A stretch of DNA of 64,000 nucleotides from Malaciobacter molluscorum LMG 25693 (GCF_003544935.1 NZ_CP032098.1:434001-498000); one strand, 5' to 3'; shown: positions 53,578-63,985, numbered from the stretch's first letter. Numbers and translations: made by a program. Notes: generated by a model not told the origin, from the letters alone.

Positions 53578-55380
53578 ATGTGTGGAATTGTAGGTTATAT
53601 TGGTAATAAAAACACAACAAAAATTTTACTAGATGGTTTAAAAGAGCTTGAATATAGAGGATATGATTCAGCTGGATTAGCTTTAGTAAATGAGAATGAT
53701 ATAGAAATATATAAAGCCTTAGGAAAATTAGAAAACTTAAAAGAAAAAACTAAAAATATTTTAGATGAAAACTTTGAGTTAGGAATTGGACATACTAGAT
53801 GGGCAACTCATGGTAAACCTACAGAATTAAATGCACACCCACACTGTGGACAATATTCATATATTGTACATAATGGAATTATTGAAAACTATAAAGAGAT
53901 AAAAGATTATTTAATTTCTCAAGGTGATAAATTTATCTCGCAAACTGATACAGAAGTAATAGTTCACTTATTTGAAAATATTAATAATAAAATTAATGAT
54001 ACAAAACAAGCTTTTAAAGATACAATATCGCAACTAAAAGGTGCTTTTTCTATACTTTTAGTTACAAAAGCAGATCCAGGAAAAATATTTTTCTTTAAAC
54101 ATGGAAGTCCTTTAATACTTGCAAAAGGTAATGAACCACAGGAGATTCTGTTTGGTTCTTCTGATGCTGCATTAATTGGATTAGCACAAGATGCTATTTA
54201 TTTAGAAGATGGTGTTGGTGGTGTTGTAAGTAAAGATGAAATAGATATTTTTAGTGATAATTATATTTGGAGTAAACTTCCAAGTTCAAAACAATTTGCT
54301 CAAAAAAATGGATATAGATTTTTTATGGAAAAAGAGATTTATGAGCAAAGTGATGTTGTAAGTGATTGTATGCTTGGTAGAGTAAAAAATAACTCTATAA
54401 ATTTTGATGAAATTGATGAGTCTATATTAGATGGTATTAATGAAATTAAAATATGTGCATGTGGTACAAGTTATCACGCAAGTATGGCAGCCACTTATTT
54501 GTTTGAAAGATTAAGTAAAGTTAAATGTAATGTAGAAGTTGCAAGTGAATTTAGATATAAAGAGCCATTACTGACAAATGATACTCTTTTTATAGTTGTA
54601 TCACAAAGTGGTGAAACAGCAGATACACTAGAAGCTTTAAAGATGGCAAAAAATGCTGGACTTAAAACTTTAGTAATTTGTAATGTTGATAATTCATCTA
54701 TGACAAGAGTTGCAGATGCAACAATTCTAACAAGAGCTGGAATAGAAAAGGGTGTTGCATCAACAAAAGCTTTTTCTACACAAGCAATTGTGTTATGGAT
54801 GTTATCTTTATATTTCGCAAAAATAAAAAATAGTATTTCTCATGATTTAATAAAAAAAGAGATAAATGCTATTATTCAAGTTCCTAAAGTATTGATTGTA
54901 GAAAATAAACTACATGAAAAAACAAGAAGATTATCTAAAAGGTATCTTCATGGACATGGTTTCTTTTTTATTGGAAGAGATGTATTTTATCCACTTGCAA
55001 TTGAAGGTGCTTTAAAACTTAAAGAGATTTCATATTTACATGCTGAAGGTTATCCTGCAGGTGAAATGAAACATGGACCAATTGCTTTAGCAGACCCAGA
55101 GTTGTTTACTATTGCATTGATGCCAAAAAATACTCTTTATGATAAAGTTAAATCAAATGTTGAAGAATTAAGTGCTAGAGATAGCACTATTTGCTCTATT
55201 TCACCACTTGAATTTGAATTAAGTGATGATTTTATTAAAACAAATGATAGAGATCATTATATGCTTGAATTTTTTGAAATGTTAGTTGTTTTACAACTTT
55301 TATCTATGGAAATTTCTATAAGATTAGGAAATGATGTAGATATGCCAAGAAATTTAGCTAAGTCTGTAACTGTAGAGTAG
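53578..55380 (+). CDS. glmS: glutamine-fructose-6-phosphate aminotransferase GlmS
   Basis: Makes glucosamine-6-phosphate, the entry to peptidoglycan and LPS amino sugars. The 600-residue protein has the N-terminal glutaminase with catalytic C2 (MCGIVGYIG), GHTRWATHG and VHNGIIENY, and two SIS domains with ACGTSYHAS, VVSQSGETADT and the C-terminal NLAKSVTVE signature. The length is typical. No glmS ribozyme is expected or seen in the 68-bp leader. It follows suhB on the same strand. Confidence 0.98.
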   Translation: MCGIVGYIGNKNTTKILLDGLKELEYRGYDSAGLALVNENDIEIYKALGKLENLKEKTKNILDENFELGIGHTRWATHGKPTELNAHPHCGQYSYIVHNGIIENYKEIKDYLISQGDKFISQTDTEVIVHLFENINNKINDTKQAFKDTISQLKGAFSILLVTKADPGKIFFFKHGSPLILAKGNEPQEILFGSSDAALIGLAQDAIYLEDGVGGVVSKDEIDIFSDNYIWSKLPSSKQFAQKNGYRFFMEKEIYEQSDVVSDCMLGRVKNNSINFDEIDESILDGINEIKICACGTSYHASMAATYLFERLSKVKCNVEVASEFRYKEPLLTNDTLFIVVSQSGETADTLEALKMAKNAGLKTLVICNVDNSSMTRVADATILTRAGIEKGVASTKAFSTQAIVLWMLSLYFAKIKNSISHDLIKKEINAIIQVPKVLIVENKLHEKTRRLSKRYLHGHGFFFIGRDVFYPLAIEGALKLKEISYLHAEGYPAGEMKHGPIALADPELFTIALMPKNTLYDKVKSNVEELSARDSTICSISPLEFELSDDFIKTNDRDHYMLEFFEMLVVLQLLSMEISIRLGNDVDMPRNLAKSVTVE

Positions 55381-55478
55381 ATTTCAACTTGCTGTGCTAT
55401 TTGTTATTTTTTATGCAGCAATAACAATAATTAAAAATAATGGAAAACAAAAATGGAAAACCTGAGAGGAAAACAAAG

Positions 55479-56693
55479 ATGGAAAACAAAAAACAATATT
55501 TATTTACTTCAGAAGTAGTAAGTCCTGGACATCCAGATAAGTGTGCAGATATAATTGCAGATACTATTGTTGATAAATTAATAATTGCAGATAAAAATAG
55601 TAGAGTTGCATCTGAAGTATTTGTTGCTGGAAAAAATGTTGTAATTGGTGGAGAAGTAAAATCTACTTGCAACTTAACAAATGAAGATTATGAAAAATTA
55701 GTAAAAGATGCTCTTGCAAAAATTGGTTATGATGGAAAATCATCTTTTACAAAAGAACAATGTTTACATCCTGATGATGTAAATGTTCAAGTTTTATTAA
55801 ACCAACAAAGCCCTGATATTTCTCAAGGAGTTGATCAAGCAACTGGAGATATTGGAGCAGGTGATCAAGGAATTATGTTTGGTTTTGCCTCAACTGAAAC
55901 AGCTGATTTAATGCCTGCAGCGATTACTTATGCAAGAATGTTATGTGATAAAGTATATAATTATGCATTAAATCATAAACATAAGCTTGGTGTTGATATT
56001 AAAACACAAGTTACGGTTGATTATGGAACAAAAGAGAATTTTGAAAATTGTAAACCACAAAAGATTCATACGATAGTTGTAAGTGCACCTTCTGTTGAGG
56101 GTATGTCAATACAAGAAGTTAGAACATTAATTCAAGGTTTAATTGATGATACTGGTTTACCAACAAGTGTTTATGATAAAGATAATACAATTATTCATAT
56201 AAATCCAACTGGAAGATATGTGTCTCATTCATCTTTACATGATAGTGGATTAACAGGAAGAAAATTGATTGTTGATTCGTTTGGTGGATATGCACCTATT
56301 GGTGGAGGAGCTCAAAGTTCTAAAGATTATACAAAAGTTGATAGAAGTGGACTTTATGCAGGAAGATGGTTAGCAAAACAAATTGTTGGTGCTGGACTTG
56401 CTAAAAAAGCAGTAGTTCAAATCTCTTATGCAATTGGTGTTGCTAGACCTACTTCTGTATCTGTTGATACAATGGGTACATATACAAGTGTAGATGATGA
56501 TACTTTATCTCAATTTGTAATGGATAATTATCCATTAACTCCAAGATGGATTACTGAAAAATTTGGACTTGACAAACCTTCTGATAAGACTTTTCTTTAT
56601 GCAGATGTTGCAAGTAGAGGACAAGTTGGACAAAGTGATTACCCTTGGGAAAAACTTGATGAAATAGAAAAATTTAAAAGTATAAAAAAATAA
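55479..56693 (+). CDS. metK: S-adenosylmethionine synthetase MetK
   Basis: Makes SAM from methionine and ATP. From ATG 55479 the protein has 404 residues and starts MENKKQYLFTSEVVS, next to the family motif EVVSPGHPDKCAD; the ribosome site GAGAGGA is 8 bp upstream. An in-frame ATG at 55440 would add 13 residues that repeat the start (MENKNGKPERKTK), made by a short direct repeat of ATGGAAAAC. Other motifs are GAGDQGIMFGFA, the methionine/ATP loop, GGGAQSSKDYTKVDR and ISYAIGVARP. Confidence 0.97.
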   Translation: MENKKQYLFTSEVVSPGHPDKCADIIADTIVDKLIIADKNSRVASEVFVAGKNVVIGGEVKSTCNLTNEDYEKLVKDALAKIGYDGKSSFTKEQCLHPDDVNVQVLLNQQSPDISQGVDQATGDIGAGDQGIMFGFASTETADLMPAAITYARMLCDKVYNYALNHKHKLGVDIKTQVTVDYGTKENFENCKPQKIHTIVVSAPSVEGMSIQEVRTLIQGLIDDTGLPTSVYDKDNTIIHINPTGRYVSHSSLHDSGLTGRKLIVDSFGGYAPIGGGAQSSKDYTKVDRSGLYAGRWLAKQIVGAGLAKKAVVQISYAIGVARPTSVSVDTMGTYTSVDDDTLSQFVMDNYPLTPRWITEKFGLDKPSDKTFLYADVASRGQVGQSDYPWEKLDEIEKFKSIKK

Positions 56694-56725
56694 ATTATTA
56701 GTATAGATATAAAAGGATTATAAAA

Positions 56726-57595
56726 ATGGATTTAAAAAACTTATTTAGCAAAATATCATTTGACAGAAAAAAAGAGCAACCAACTACAAAAGATGCTCCA
56801 TCACACTGGATAAAGTGTCCTGAATGTCATGCTTTAATGTTTTTTAAAGAGGTAGAGAATCAAGATAATATTTGCCCTAAATGTAATTTTCATATGAGAA
56901 TAGGTGCAAAAAGAAGGTTGGAAATATTAACAGATAAAGACTCTTTTGTTGAATATGATGCTGATTTAAAACCAGTAGATCCATTAAATTTTGTTGATAA
57001 AAAATCTTATAAAAAAAGAATTGAAGAAGGTAAAAATAAAACAGGAAGAACTTCTTCTGTTGTAAGTGGTGAATGTACTATAAATTCTAAACCAGTTCAA
57101 ATTGTAGTATTTGATTTTGCTTTTATGGGTGGAAGTTTAGGTTCTGTTGAAGGTGAAAAAATTGTAAGAGCTGTAAATAGAGCAATTGAAAAACAACAGG
57201 GTATTATAATTATTTCTGCTTCGGGTGGAGCAAGAATGCAAGAATCAACATTTTCTTTAATGCAAATGGCAAAAACTTCTGCTGCTCTTAAAAAGTTAGA
57301 TTCGCATGGTTTACCTTATATTTCTGTTTTAACTGATCCAACACTAGGTGGAGTTTCTGCATCATTTGCATTTTTAGGTGATGTAATTATTGCAGAACCA
57401 GGAGCATTAATTGGCTTTGCAGGACAAAGAGTTATTAAACAAACAATTGGTGCAGATTTACCAGAAGGATTTCAAAGAGCAGAATTTTTACTTGAAAAAG
57501 GTTCGATTGATATGGTTGTAAATAGATCAAATATGAAAAAAACATTAAGTGATTTATTGACAATGTTTTATAAAGATACAAATCAAGCTAGCTAA
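56726..57595 (+). CDS. accD: acetyl-CoA carboxylase carboxyltransferase subunit beta
   Basis: With AccA it transfers the carboxyl group from biotin to acetyl-CoA, the first step of fatty-acid synthesis. The 289-residue protein has an N-terminal C4 zinc ribbon (C31, C34, C50, C53: KCPECHALMF and ICPKCNFHMR), then the crotonase-like domain with FMGGSLGSVEGEK, SASGGARMQES and PTLGGVSASFAFLGD and the acetyl-CoA-binding GFAGQRVIKQT. It shares one base with thiE. Confidence 0.98.
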   Translation: MDLKNLFSKISFDRKKEQPTTKDAPSHWIKCPECHALMFFKEVENQDNICPKCNFHMRIGAKRRLEILTDKDSFVEYDADLKPVDPLNFVDKKSYKKRIEEGKNKTGRTSSVVSGECTINSKPVQIVVFDFAFMGGSLGSVEGEKIVRAVNRAIEKQQGIIIISASGGARMQESTFSLMQMAKTSAALKKLDSHGLPYISVLTDPTLGGVSASFAFLGDVIIAEPGALIGFAGQRVIKQTIGADLPEGFQRAEFLLEKGSIDMVVNRSNMKKTLSDLLTMFYKDTNQAS

Positions 57596-58209
57596 TGAAT
57601 AAAACGAAATTAGAGAGTCTTTTAAATTTAAATTTGAAAGATTCTTTTAATAATTTATATGTACTTTGTGATTACGAAACTCTTCAAAAAAAAGAAATAT
57701 CTTTAGAAAAATTTGTATTTTTATGTAAACAAAAAGATGTAAAATTAGTTCAATATAGAGATAAAATAAATTCTAACTCAACTCAAATATTAAATTTAGA
57801 ATATTTAAAAGAAAACCTAGATATACCAATTATTATTAATGATAAAATAGAATTAATAGATAATGCAGATGGTTTACACTTAGGTCAAGAAGATATTTAC
57901 AAATATCATAAAGATAAAAAGATTGCAGTTAAACTAATAAGAGCAAAAATAAAAAATAAACTACTTGGACTATCAACTCATAATGAAATTGAAATTTTAC
58001 AAGCAAATGAACTTGATCTTGATATGATAGGGTTGGGAGCATATAAAGCTACAAAAACAAAAAATGTACCATGCTTATTAGGTGATAATATTATATATTT
58101 ATCAAAAATATCAAAACACCCAGTTTGTGCAATTGGTGGAGTAAAAATTGAAGATAAGATACCAAATGTCCAATTTAATGTGGTAGGAAGTGCTTTTTAT
58201 GAAAATTAA
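57595..58209 (+). CDS. thiE: thiamine-phosphate synthase-like protein ThiE
   Basis: A 204-residue TIM-barrel protein. Family motifs are VQYRDK, IPIIINDKIELIDNADGLHLGQED and the phosphate-binding HPVCAIGGVKIED near the C-terminus. The middle is more divergent: the usual GxSxHxxxE motif is LGLSTHNEIE, and GPxFxTxTK is GLGAYKATKTKN. It would join HMP-PP and THZ-P into thiamine phosphate. It has 1-bp and 11-bp overlaps with accD and rlmH. It may be a related enzyme with altered specificity, but the core is intact. Confidence 0.82.
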   Translation: MNKTKLESLLNLNLKDSFNNLYVLCDYETLQKKEISLEKFVFLCKQKDVKLVQYRDKINSNSTQILNLEYLKENLDIPIIINDKIELIDNADGLHLGQEDIYKYHKDKKIAVKLIRAKIKNKLLGLSTHNEIEILQANELDLDMIGLGAYKATKTKNVPCLLGDNIIYLSKISKHPVCAIGGVKIEDKIPNVQFNVVGSAFYEN

Positions 58210-58660
58210 TGTTTATGCAATTATGAAGCCATCAAATGATGAATTTGAGAAGTTAATAAAAGAGTTTATAAAAATGAGTTCAAAATATGCAAAAGTAGAA
58301 GCACATTATATTTTTAATAAAAAAATTTCAAAATCTCAAACAATAAATGAAGATGATGCAAAAAGATCATATAGTGAAGTTTATGAACCATTATTAAAAA
58401 GTTCAAGTTTAAATATTGCTTTGGATGTATTAGGCAAAAAAGTTGATAGTTTTAAATTTGCTAATTTTTTTCATGAAAATTCAGAAATTAATTTTTTTAT
58501 AGGTGGAGCATACGGTTTTGAAAGGCAGTTTTTAACTAAATGTGATAAAATAATAAGTCTAAGTGAATTAACTATGGCTCATAAGGTTGCGCATTTAGTT
58601 TTGATGGAACAAATATTTAGAGGTTTGTGCATAAAAAACAATCATCCTTATCATAAATAA
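58199..58660 (+). CDS. rlmH: 23S rRNA pseudouridine-1915 N3-methyltransferase RlmH
   Basis: A 153-residue SPOUT methyltransferase. ATG 58199 behind GTAGGAAG gives the normal MKINVYAIMK start (a TTG-type extension at 58190 is not needed). The SAM-binding knot has FFIGGAYGFE and the C-terminal QIFRGLCIKNNHPYHK is the family ending. It methylates pseudouridine 1915 in helix 69 of 23S rRNA on assembled ribosomes. It overlaps the thiE stop by 11 bp. Confidence 0.95.
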   Translation: MKINVYAIMKPSNDEFEKLIKEFIKMSSKYAKVEAHYIFNKKISKSQTINEDDAKRSYSEVYEPLLKSSSLNIALDVLGKKVDSFKFANFFHENSEINFFIGGAYGFERQFLTKCDKIISLSELTMAHKVAHLVLMEQIFRGLCIKNNHPYHK

Positions 58661-58676
58661 TTTATAAAAATTTTTG

Positions 58677-58682
58677 TATAAT
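58677..58682 (+). promoter_or_regulatory. -10 box before dksA
   Basis: TATAAT preceded by TTTTTG, 28 bp before the GTG start of dksA and inside the 50-bp gap after rlmH. The T-rich upstream stretch resembles Campylobacter sigma-70 promoters. Confidence 0.5.
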
Positions 58683-58710
58683 ACGCAAATTTTTATAAAG
58701 GGATGAGAGA

Positions 58711-59067
58711 GTGGCAAATACAAAACAAATTGATGAGCTGAGGCAAGCTTTATTAAGTAGGCAAGAGTTGATTATTAAGAATATTGAAGGTAGTCGAAAT
58801 AGTATTAATTCAATGAGAGATGTTGAATGTAATGATGATTACGATTATGCGGAGATTTCAAGTGATAGTTTTAAAGAGGGAATTATTGCAAATCAACAAT
58901 TAAAAGAGTTAGAAGAGATAGAAGACGCTTTAAAAAGAATTAAAGATGGCACTTATGGAATTTGTGAAATGTGCGATGAGGCAATTGCAATTGGAAGATT
59001 AAGAGCAAAACCTTTTGCAAAATTTTGTACACCTTGTAGAGAAATATATGAGGTAGAGCGACAATAA
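58711..59067 (+). CDS. dksA: RNA polymerase-binding regulator DksA
   Basis: A 118-residue coiled-coil protein with a C4 zinc finger (C85, C88, C106, C109 in GICEMCDEAIAIGRL and FCTPCREIYE). The coiled-coil tip has the acidic DYAEISSD in place of the enterobacterial DxxDxA. DksA enters the secondary channel of RNA polymerase and, with ppGpp, controls stable-RNA promoters. It starts with GTG (58711) behind GGATGAGAG. It is slightly shorter than E. coli DksA (151), as in Campylobacter. It is followed by a membrane-protein gene 10 bp on. Confidence 0.94.
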   Translation: MANTKQIDELRQALLSRQELIIKNIEGSRNSINSMRDVECNDDYDYAEISSDSFKEGIIANQQLKELEEIEDALKRIKDGTYGICEMCDEAIAIGRLRAKPFAKFCTPCREIYEVERQ

Positions 59068-59077
59068 AGGAAAAGTT

Positions 59078-60097
59078 GTGGGACTTAAAAAATATATAGT
59101 ATTTTCAATTTTATTAATAGTTTTAGTTTTTGGATATGTTTTTAGCATAGAACCAGGTGAATATAAAGTTACTGTTCTTGATTTTTCTTCTTTAACATTG
59201 CCAATTGCTATTTGGGTTATTTTACCAGTAGTAATACTTTTTATTGGTAGTGTTGCACACATGATGTTCTATGGATTTAAAAGTTATTTGAAATATAGAT
59301 CTATTGCAAAAGATGAAGAAAATATTAATGAGAGTATTAAGGCTTTTTTATTACAAAAACCTGATAAATCATCATATAAAACTAAGTCTTTTAAAAATAT
59401 AACAAATATACTTTCTCAAATTGATTTTGAAGTTAAAGATGCAAGCTTTACAACATCAAATGAAGAGATTAATAAAATAGTATCTTTGATCAAAGAGATT
59501 AAAGCAGGTAAGTATATTCAAGATAAAACTTTAAAATTAGAACCAACTTCAAAATTAGCACATCAAAATTTATTAAATAAAGTAAATGCAGAGATTGATT
59601 TTTGTGTTGAAATTCTTAAAAAACCAATGAATTATAGTTCTGATGTTATAAAACAAGCATTTTTAAATGTAGTAGAAGAAAAAAGTATGACTACAGTTAA
59701 AAAACTTTATGAAAATGTAACTTTAGATAAAGAAATGAGTGAAAAACTATTTAAAAAATGTGCTAAAAATCCAGAATTCACACTTTCAAATGAAGAAGTA
59801 ATTAAGATAACTAAGAATTTAGATTATGATAAAAATGATTTTATAAAATTGGCAAAAGTGTTAAAAGAGTCTTATCAACCTGATGAATTAATATCACTGT
59901 TTGAAGAACTATCAAAACAGATTGATTGCAGTACAGAAGCTTATGTTTATGTATTGTTTGAATTTGAAATGATAGATGTAATTAGAGAGGTTCTTTCTTC
60001 ACATCCTGATGCTGATTTAATGGCATTTAGGGCACTTATTGATTTAAAAGATGCTGGAAAACAATACTCACTAGAAAGTCTTTGTTACAAAAGCTAA
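59078..60097 (+). CDS. conserved membrane protein between dksA and dus
   Basis: A 339-residue protein with two N-terminal transmembrane helices (about 5-24 and 41-66) and a large helical cytoplasmic domain (about 70-335) with many conserved-looking E/K/L segments (KVNAEIDFCVEILKKPM, ISLFEELSKQIDC). It starts with GTG behind AAGGAAAAG. As I recall, a membrane protein of similar size lies between dksA and dus in C. jejuni, so it is conserved in the phylum. I know no function. It shares a base with dus. Confidence 0.85.
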   Translation: MGLKKYIVFSILLIVLVFGYVFSIEPGEYKVTVLDFSSLTLPIAIWVILPVVILFIGSVAHMMFYGFKSYLKYRSIAKDEENINESIKAFLLQKPDKSSYKTKSFKNITNILSQIDFEVKDASFTTSNEEINKIVSLIKEIKAGKYIQDKTLKLEPTSKLAHQNLLNKVNAEIDFCVEILKKPMNYSSDVIKQAFLNVVEEKSMTTVKKLYENVTLDKEMSEKLFKKCAKNPEFTLSNEEVIKITKNLDYDKNDFIKLAKVLKESYQPDELISLFEELSKQIDCSTEAYVYVLFEFEMIDVIREVLSSHPDADLMAFRALIDLKDAGKQYSLESLCYKS

Positions 60098-61029
60098 TGA
60101 AAAAGAAATTAGATTTTAGCCAACCCTTAATGGTGTTGGCTCCACTTGCAGGTTACACAGATTTACCTTTTAGAACAGTTGTTAAAAAATTTGGTGCAGA
60201 TTTAACAATTTCAGAAATGATATCTTCAAATGCTTTAGTTTATAAATCAGAAAAAACTTTAAAGATGATAGAAAAATCTCCTAGCGAAGATCCATATTTT
60301 GTACAAATTGCAGGAAATAAACCTGAACTTGTTAGAGATGCGGTATTACTTTTAAATGATATTGAAGGAATTGATGGAATTGATTTAAACTGCGGTTGTC
60401 CTGCACCAAAAGTTTTTAATCATGGTTCTGGTTCAAATCTTTTAGGTGATTTAAATAAATTAGAAGAGATACTTTCAACTGTTAAAAAGTATTCTAAAAA
60501 ACAATATACAAGTGCAAAAGTAAGACTTGGTGTAAATGAAAAAATTCCTGTTGAAATAGGAAAAGCAGTAGAAGCATGTGGTGTTGATTTTGTGTCTGTT
60601 CATGGAAGAACTAGAGCTGGTAAATATAAAGCCCCAGTTGATTATGATGCAATTAAAACTATGAAAGAAGCTGTATCAATTCCTGTTATTGCAAATGGTG
60701 ATATAAAAGATTTTGCAAAAGCAAAAGAAGTTTTAGAATATACAAAAGCAAATGGTGTAATGATTGGTAGAGGTGCAATTGGAAAACCATGGGTTTTTTA
60801 TCAACTAAAACATGGAATAGAAGATATTTCAGATGAAAAGAAAAAAGAGATAATACTTGAGCATTATGATGCAGTAATTAAATTTCATGGTGAACATGGT
60901 GCTATAATGTTCAGAAAACTACTACATTCTTACTCTAAAGGTTACCAAGGTGCTAACGAATTTAGAGATATAATTAATCGTATTTCTGATATTAAAATTA
61001 TGAGAGATATGATAGAAAACTTTTTTTAA
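60097..61029 (+). CDS. dusB: tRNA-dihydrouridine synthase
   Basis: A flavin-dependent enzyme that reduces uridines in the tRNA D-loop. ATG 60097 (TAATGA overlap with the previous gene) is preferred to TTG 60082 and gives 310 residues. APLAGYTDLPFR (15-26), the catalytic cysteine C101 in DLNCGCPAPKV, VHGRTRAGKY and the FMN-phosphate site IPVIANGDI...VMIGRGAIGKPW are all present. It resembles the NifR3/DusB branch, but the exact Dus subgroup cannot be fixed by eye. Confidence 0.93.
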   Translation: MKKKLDFSQPLMVLAPLAGYTDLPFRTVVKKFGADLTISEMISSNALVYKSEKTLKMIEKSPSEDPYFVQIAGNKPELVRDAVLLLNDIEGIDGIDLNCGCPAPKVFNHGSGSNLLGDLNKLEEILSTVKKYSKKQYTSAKVRLGVNEKIPVEIGKAVEACGVDFVSVHGRTRAGKYKAPVDYDAIKTMKEAVSIPVIANGDIKDFAKAKEVLEYTKANGVMIGRGAIGKPWVFYQLKHGIEDISDEKKKEIILEHYDAVIKFHGEHGAIMFRKLLHSYSKGYQGANEFRDIINRISDIKIMRDMIENFF

Positions 61030-61086
61030 TGGATTTTAAACAGATATTTAGATAAAATAATTTACTTTTCAATAAAAAGGAAATAT

Positions 61087-61893
61087 TTGTCTGAATATTA
61101 TTATGAATTAACTATAAAACCAAAATCACATTATGAACAATTTTTAGATTTATTAGAAGTTCTAACAAATAATGCAATAGAAGAATTAGATGGAACACTT
61201 ATTGCTAGAAGTGAAGATGATTTAACAAATGTTGAGTTTGGAATAAATGAATTTGCAAAAAGACTAGATACTTCTTGTGAAACATCTTGTGTAAAAAAAG
61301 AGAATCAAGATTGGATTAAAAATTATCAACAAAGCGTAAAATCAGCAGAAATTGGAAAATTTTATATTAGACCTTCTTGGGAAGAAAAAAAAGATGGAAG
61401 TATTGATATAATAATAGATCCAGCCTTATCTTTTGGTTCTGGTCATCATGAAACTACTGCTTCTTGTATTTTAGCTATTGAGCAATTTGTAAAAGAAAAA
61501 TCTACAGTTTTAGATGTTGGATGTGGAAGTGGTATTTTATCAATTGCAGCTGCAAAATTAGGTTGTGCAGTTGATATTTGTGATACAGATGATGTTTGTA
61601 TAAAAGACACTAAAGATAATTTTAAATTAAACAGTGTAAACTTCAATGATAGTTGGATTGGTTCAGCTAATAATGCAAAGAAAAAATATGATGTAGTAAT
61701 TGCAAATATTGTTGCAGATGTATTAGTAATGATCCATAAAGATTTAAAAAAATGCTTAAATGATGATGGTATATTAATTGTATCAGGTATCTTAGATAAA
61801 CATCTAGATAGGGTTTTAAGAAAATTTGAAGATTTAAATAAATTAGAAGTTATTCATAAAAATGAATGGGTAACAATAGTATTTTCTAAATAA
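61087..61893 (+). CDS. prmA: ribosomal protein L11 methyltransferase PrmA
   Basis: A 268-residue SAM-dependent methyltransferase that trimethylates ribosomal protein L11. The N-terminal L11-binding domain (about 1-90) is followed by ALSFGSGHHETT, the SAM motif VLDVGCGSGILSIAAAKLG and the active NIVADVL. The start is TTG at 61087 after AAAGGAAA. It lies 18 bp upstream of ftsH, the arrangement I remember from Campylobacter. Confidence 0.94.
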   Translation: MSEYYYELTIKPKSHYEQFLDLLEVLTNNAIEELDGTLIARSEDDLTNVEFGINEFAKRLDTSCETSCVKKENQDWIKNYQQSVKSAEIGKFYIRPSWEEKKDGSIDIIIDPALSFGSGHHETTASCILAIEQFVKEKSTVLDVGCGSGILSIAAAKLGCAVDICDTDDVCIKDTKDNFKLNSVNFNDSWIGSANNAKKKYDVVIANIVADVLVMIHKDLKKCLNDDGILIVSGILDKHLDRVLRKFEDLNKLEVIHKNEWVTIVFSK

Positions 61894-61911
61894 ATAAAGG
61901 AGTTTTATTTT

Positions 61912-63981
61912 ATGGCTAATAAACCAGAAAACAATAATGATAATGGCAAAGGGAATAATTTTTTTAATAATAATCCATTATTAGTATTTGTTCTTTTTTC
62001 TATTGTGACAATATTTGCTTTTAAAGCATTATTTCCTGAAAGTGAGTTATCAAATACAGGTAATGCAAATATTGCGTCTTATGGGAAAACAAAACATAAA
62101 ACAATCCCATATTCTGAACTAAAGGGATTAATTTCTAATGGTAAAGTAGAATATGTAGGAATTGGAAATACACAAATCAAAGCAGTATCAAAACAGAATT
62201 CTTCTGATGGTGTTACTACATATACAGCAAGAAGAGTAATCCCTGATAATACTTTGATTCCAACATTAGAAAAAAATAAAATTGAATATGGTGGAATTAA
62301 TGAAGAAAATCTACTAGCTGATATATTATTTGGATGGGTTTTACCAATATTTATTTTCTTTGCAATTTGGATGTTCCTAGCAAGAAGAATGTCTAAATCA
62401 ATGGGTGGAGGTTCAGGAGGAATTCTTGGAATAGGAAGCTCTAAAAAGATGATTAATTCTGAAAAACCAAAAGTAAAATTTGAAGATATGGCAGGAAATA
62501 AAGAGGCTAAAGAAGAAGTTCAAGAAGTAGTTGACTTTTTAAGTAATCCTGACAGATATGTTAAACTTGGTGCACAAATTCCAAAAGGTGTTTTATTAGT
62601 AGGACCTCCAGGTACAGGTAAAACATTATTGGCAAAAGCAGTTGCAGGAGAAGCAGATGTTCAATTCTTATCTGTTTCTGGTTCTGCATTTATTGAAATG
62701 TTTGTTGGTGTTGGTGCAAGTAGAGTAAGAGATCTCTTTGAACAAGCTAAAAAAGTTGCTCCTGCGATTATTTTTATTGATGAAATTGATGCAATTGGTA
62801 AAAGTAGAGCAAGTGGTGGACCAATGGGTGGAAATGATGAAAGAGAACAAACATTAAATCAACTATTAGCAGAAATGGATGGATTTTCAACAGAATCTGC
62901 GCCTGTTATTGTTTTAGCTGCAACAAATAGACCAGAAGTTCTTGATCCAGCGCTATTAAGACCAGGGAGATTTGATAGACAAGTTTTAGTTGACAAACCT
63001 GATTATGAAGGAAGAGTTGAAATTCTTAAAGTTCATATTAAAGGTGTAACACTTGGAAATGATGTTGATTTAGAAGAAGTAGCAAGAATGACTGCTGGAT
63101 TAGCAGGTGCAGATTTAGCAAATATTATTAATGAAGCTGCACTTTTAGCAGGTCGTGCTAATAAAGATGAAGTAACTTATGATGATTTTAAAGAAGCAGT
63201 TGAAAGACAAATTGCTGGACTTGAAAAAAAATCTAGAAGAATATCTCCAAAAGAGAGAAGAATTGTTGCTTATCATGAATCAGGTCATGCACTTATTGCT
63301 GAAATTACAAAAGGTGCTAAAAAAGTAAATAAAGTATCTATTGTTCCAAGAGGACTTGCAGCATTAGGATATACACTTAATACTCCTGAAGAAAACAAAT
63401 ATTTAATGCAAAAACATGAACTTATAGCAGAAGTTGATACTCTTCTTGGTGGTAGAGCAGCAGAAGAAGTATTTATTAATGAAATAAGTACAGGTGCAGG
63501 AAACGATTTGGAAAGAGCTACTGATATTATTAAATCTATGGCTTCTGTTTATGGAATGAGTGATATTGCAGGACTTATGGTTTTAGAAAAAAGACAAAAC
63601 CAGTTTTTAGGTGGGCAAACACAAAAAGATTTTTCTGATGATATGGCTAAAAATCTTGATGATTATATTAAAAATATTTTAAATGAAAGATATGAAATAG
63701 TTAAACAAGAATTAAAAGATAATCGTGATGCAATTGAGCAAATGACTGCTGAATTATTAGAAATAGAAGTTATTTCAGGTCAAAGAGTAAGAGAAATTAT
63801 TATAGAAAATGGTGGAAAAGTATTTGAAGAAGAGGATTTACACTCTGATGCAATAGAAGAGAAAGATAAAACTACTCAAGAGCCAAAAGAACAGGCAGAT
63901 AAATCAAGTGATGAAGAAGATAAAAAATCTAATAAAGATTCTTCTACGGATTTATCTGAAGAAACTGATAAAAAAGAATAA
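61912..63981 (+). CDS. ftsH: ATP-dependent membrane metalloprotease FtsH
   Basis: A 689-residue membrane AAA+ protease that degrades misfolded membrane proteins and some regulators. Two transmembrane helices (about 22-41 and 140-158) flank a periplasmic domain. The AAA+ domain has Walker A GPPGTGKT (231-238), Walker [12 protein letters not shown] and [10 protein letters not shown]. The zinc site is HESGH (455-459). The last 50 residues are an unusually long acidic/lysine tail ([13 protein letters not shown] and so on). It starts with ATG after AAGGAG. Confidence 0.98.
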   Translation: MANKPENNNDNGKGNNFFNNNPLLVFVLFSIVTIFAFKALFPESELSNTGNANIASYGKTKHKTIPYSELKGLISNGKVEYVGIGNTQIKAVSKQNSSDGVTTYTARRVIPDNTLIPTLEKNKIEYGGINEENLLADILFGWVLPIFIFFAIWMFLARRMSKSMGGGSGGILGIGSSKKMINSEKPKVKFEDMAGNKEAKEEVQEVVDFLSNPDRYVKLGAQIPKGVLLVGPPGTGKTLLAKAVAGEADVQFLSVSGSAFIEMFVGVGASRVRDLFEQAKKVAPAIIFIDEIDAIGKSRASGGPMGGNDEREQTLNQLLAEMDGFSTESAPVIVLAATNRPEVLDPALLRPGRFDRQVLVDKPDYEGRVEILKVHIKGVTLGNDVDLEEVARMTAGLAGADLANIINEAALLAGRANKDEVTYDDFKEAVERQIAGLEKKSRRISPKERRIVAYHESGHALIAEITKGAKKVNKVSIVPRGLAALGYTLNTPEENKYLMQKHELIAEVDTLLGGRAAEEVFINEISTGAGNDLERATDIIKSMASVYGMSDIAGLMVLEKRQNQFLGGQTQKDFSDDMAKNLDDYIKNILNERYEIVKQELKDNRDAIEQMTAELLEIEVISGQRVREIIIENGGKVFEEEDLHSDAIEEKDKTTQEPKEQADKSSDEEDKKSNKDSSTDLSEETDKKE

Positions 63982-63985
63982 ATAG

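Noticed and set aside
55381-55439. SAM riboswitch before metK
   Set aside because: The leader is under 100 bp and shows only a weak TTGCTG/CAGCAA pairing; no SAM-box core is visible.
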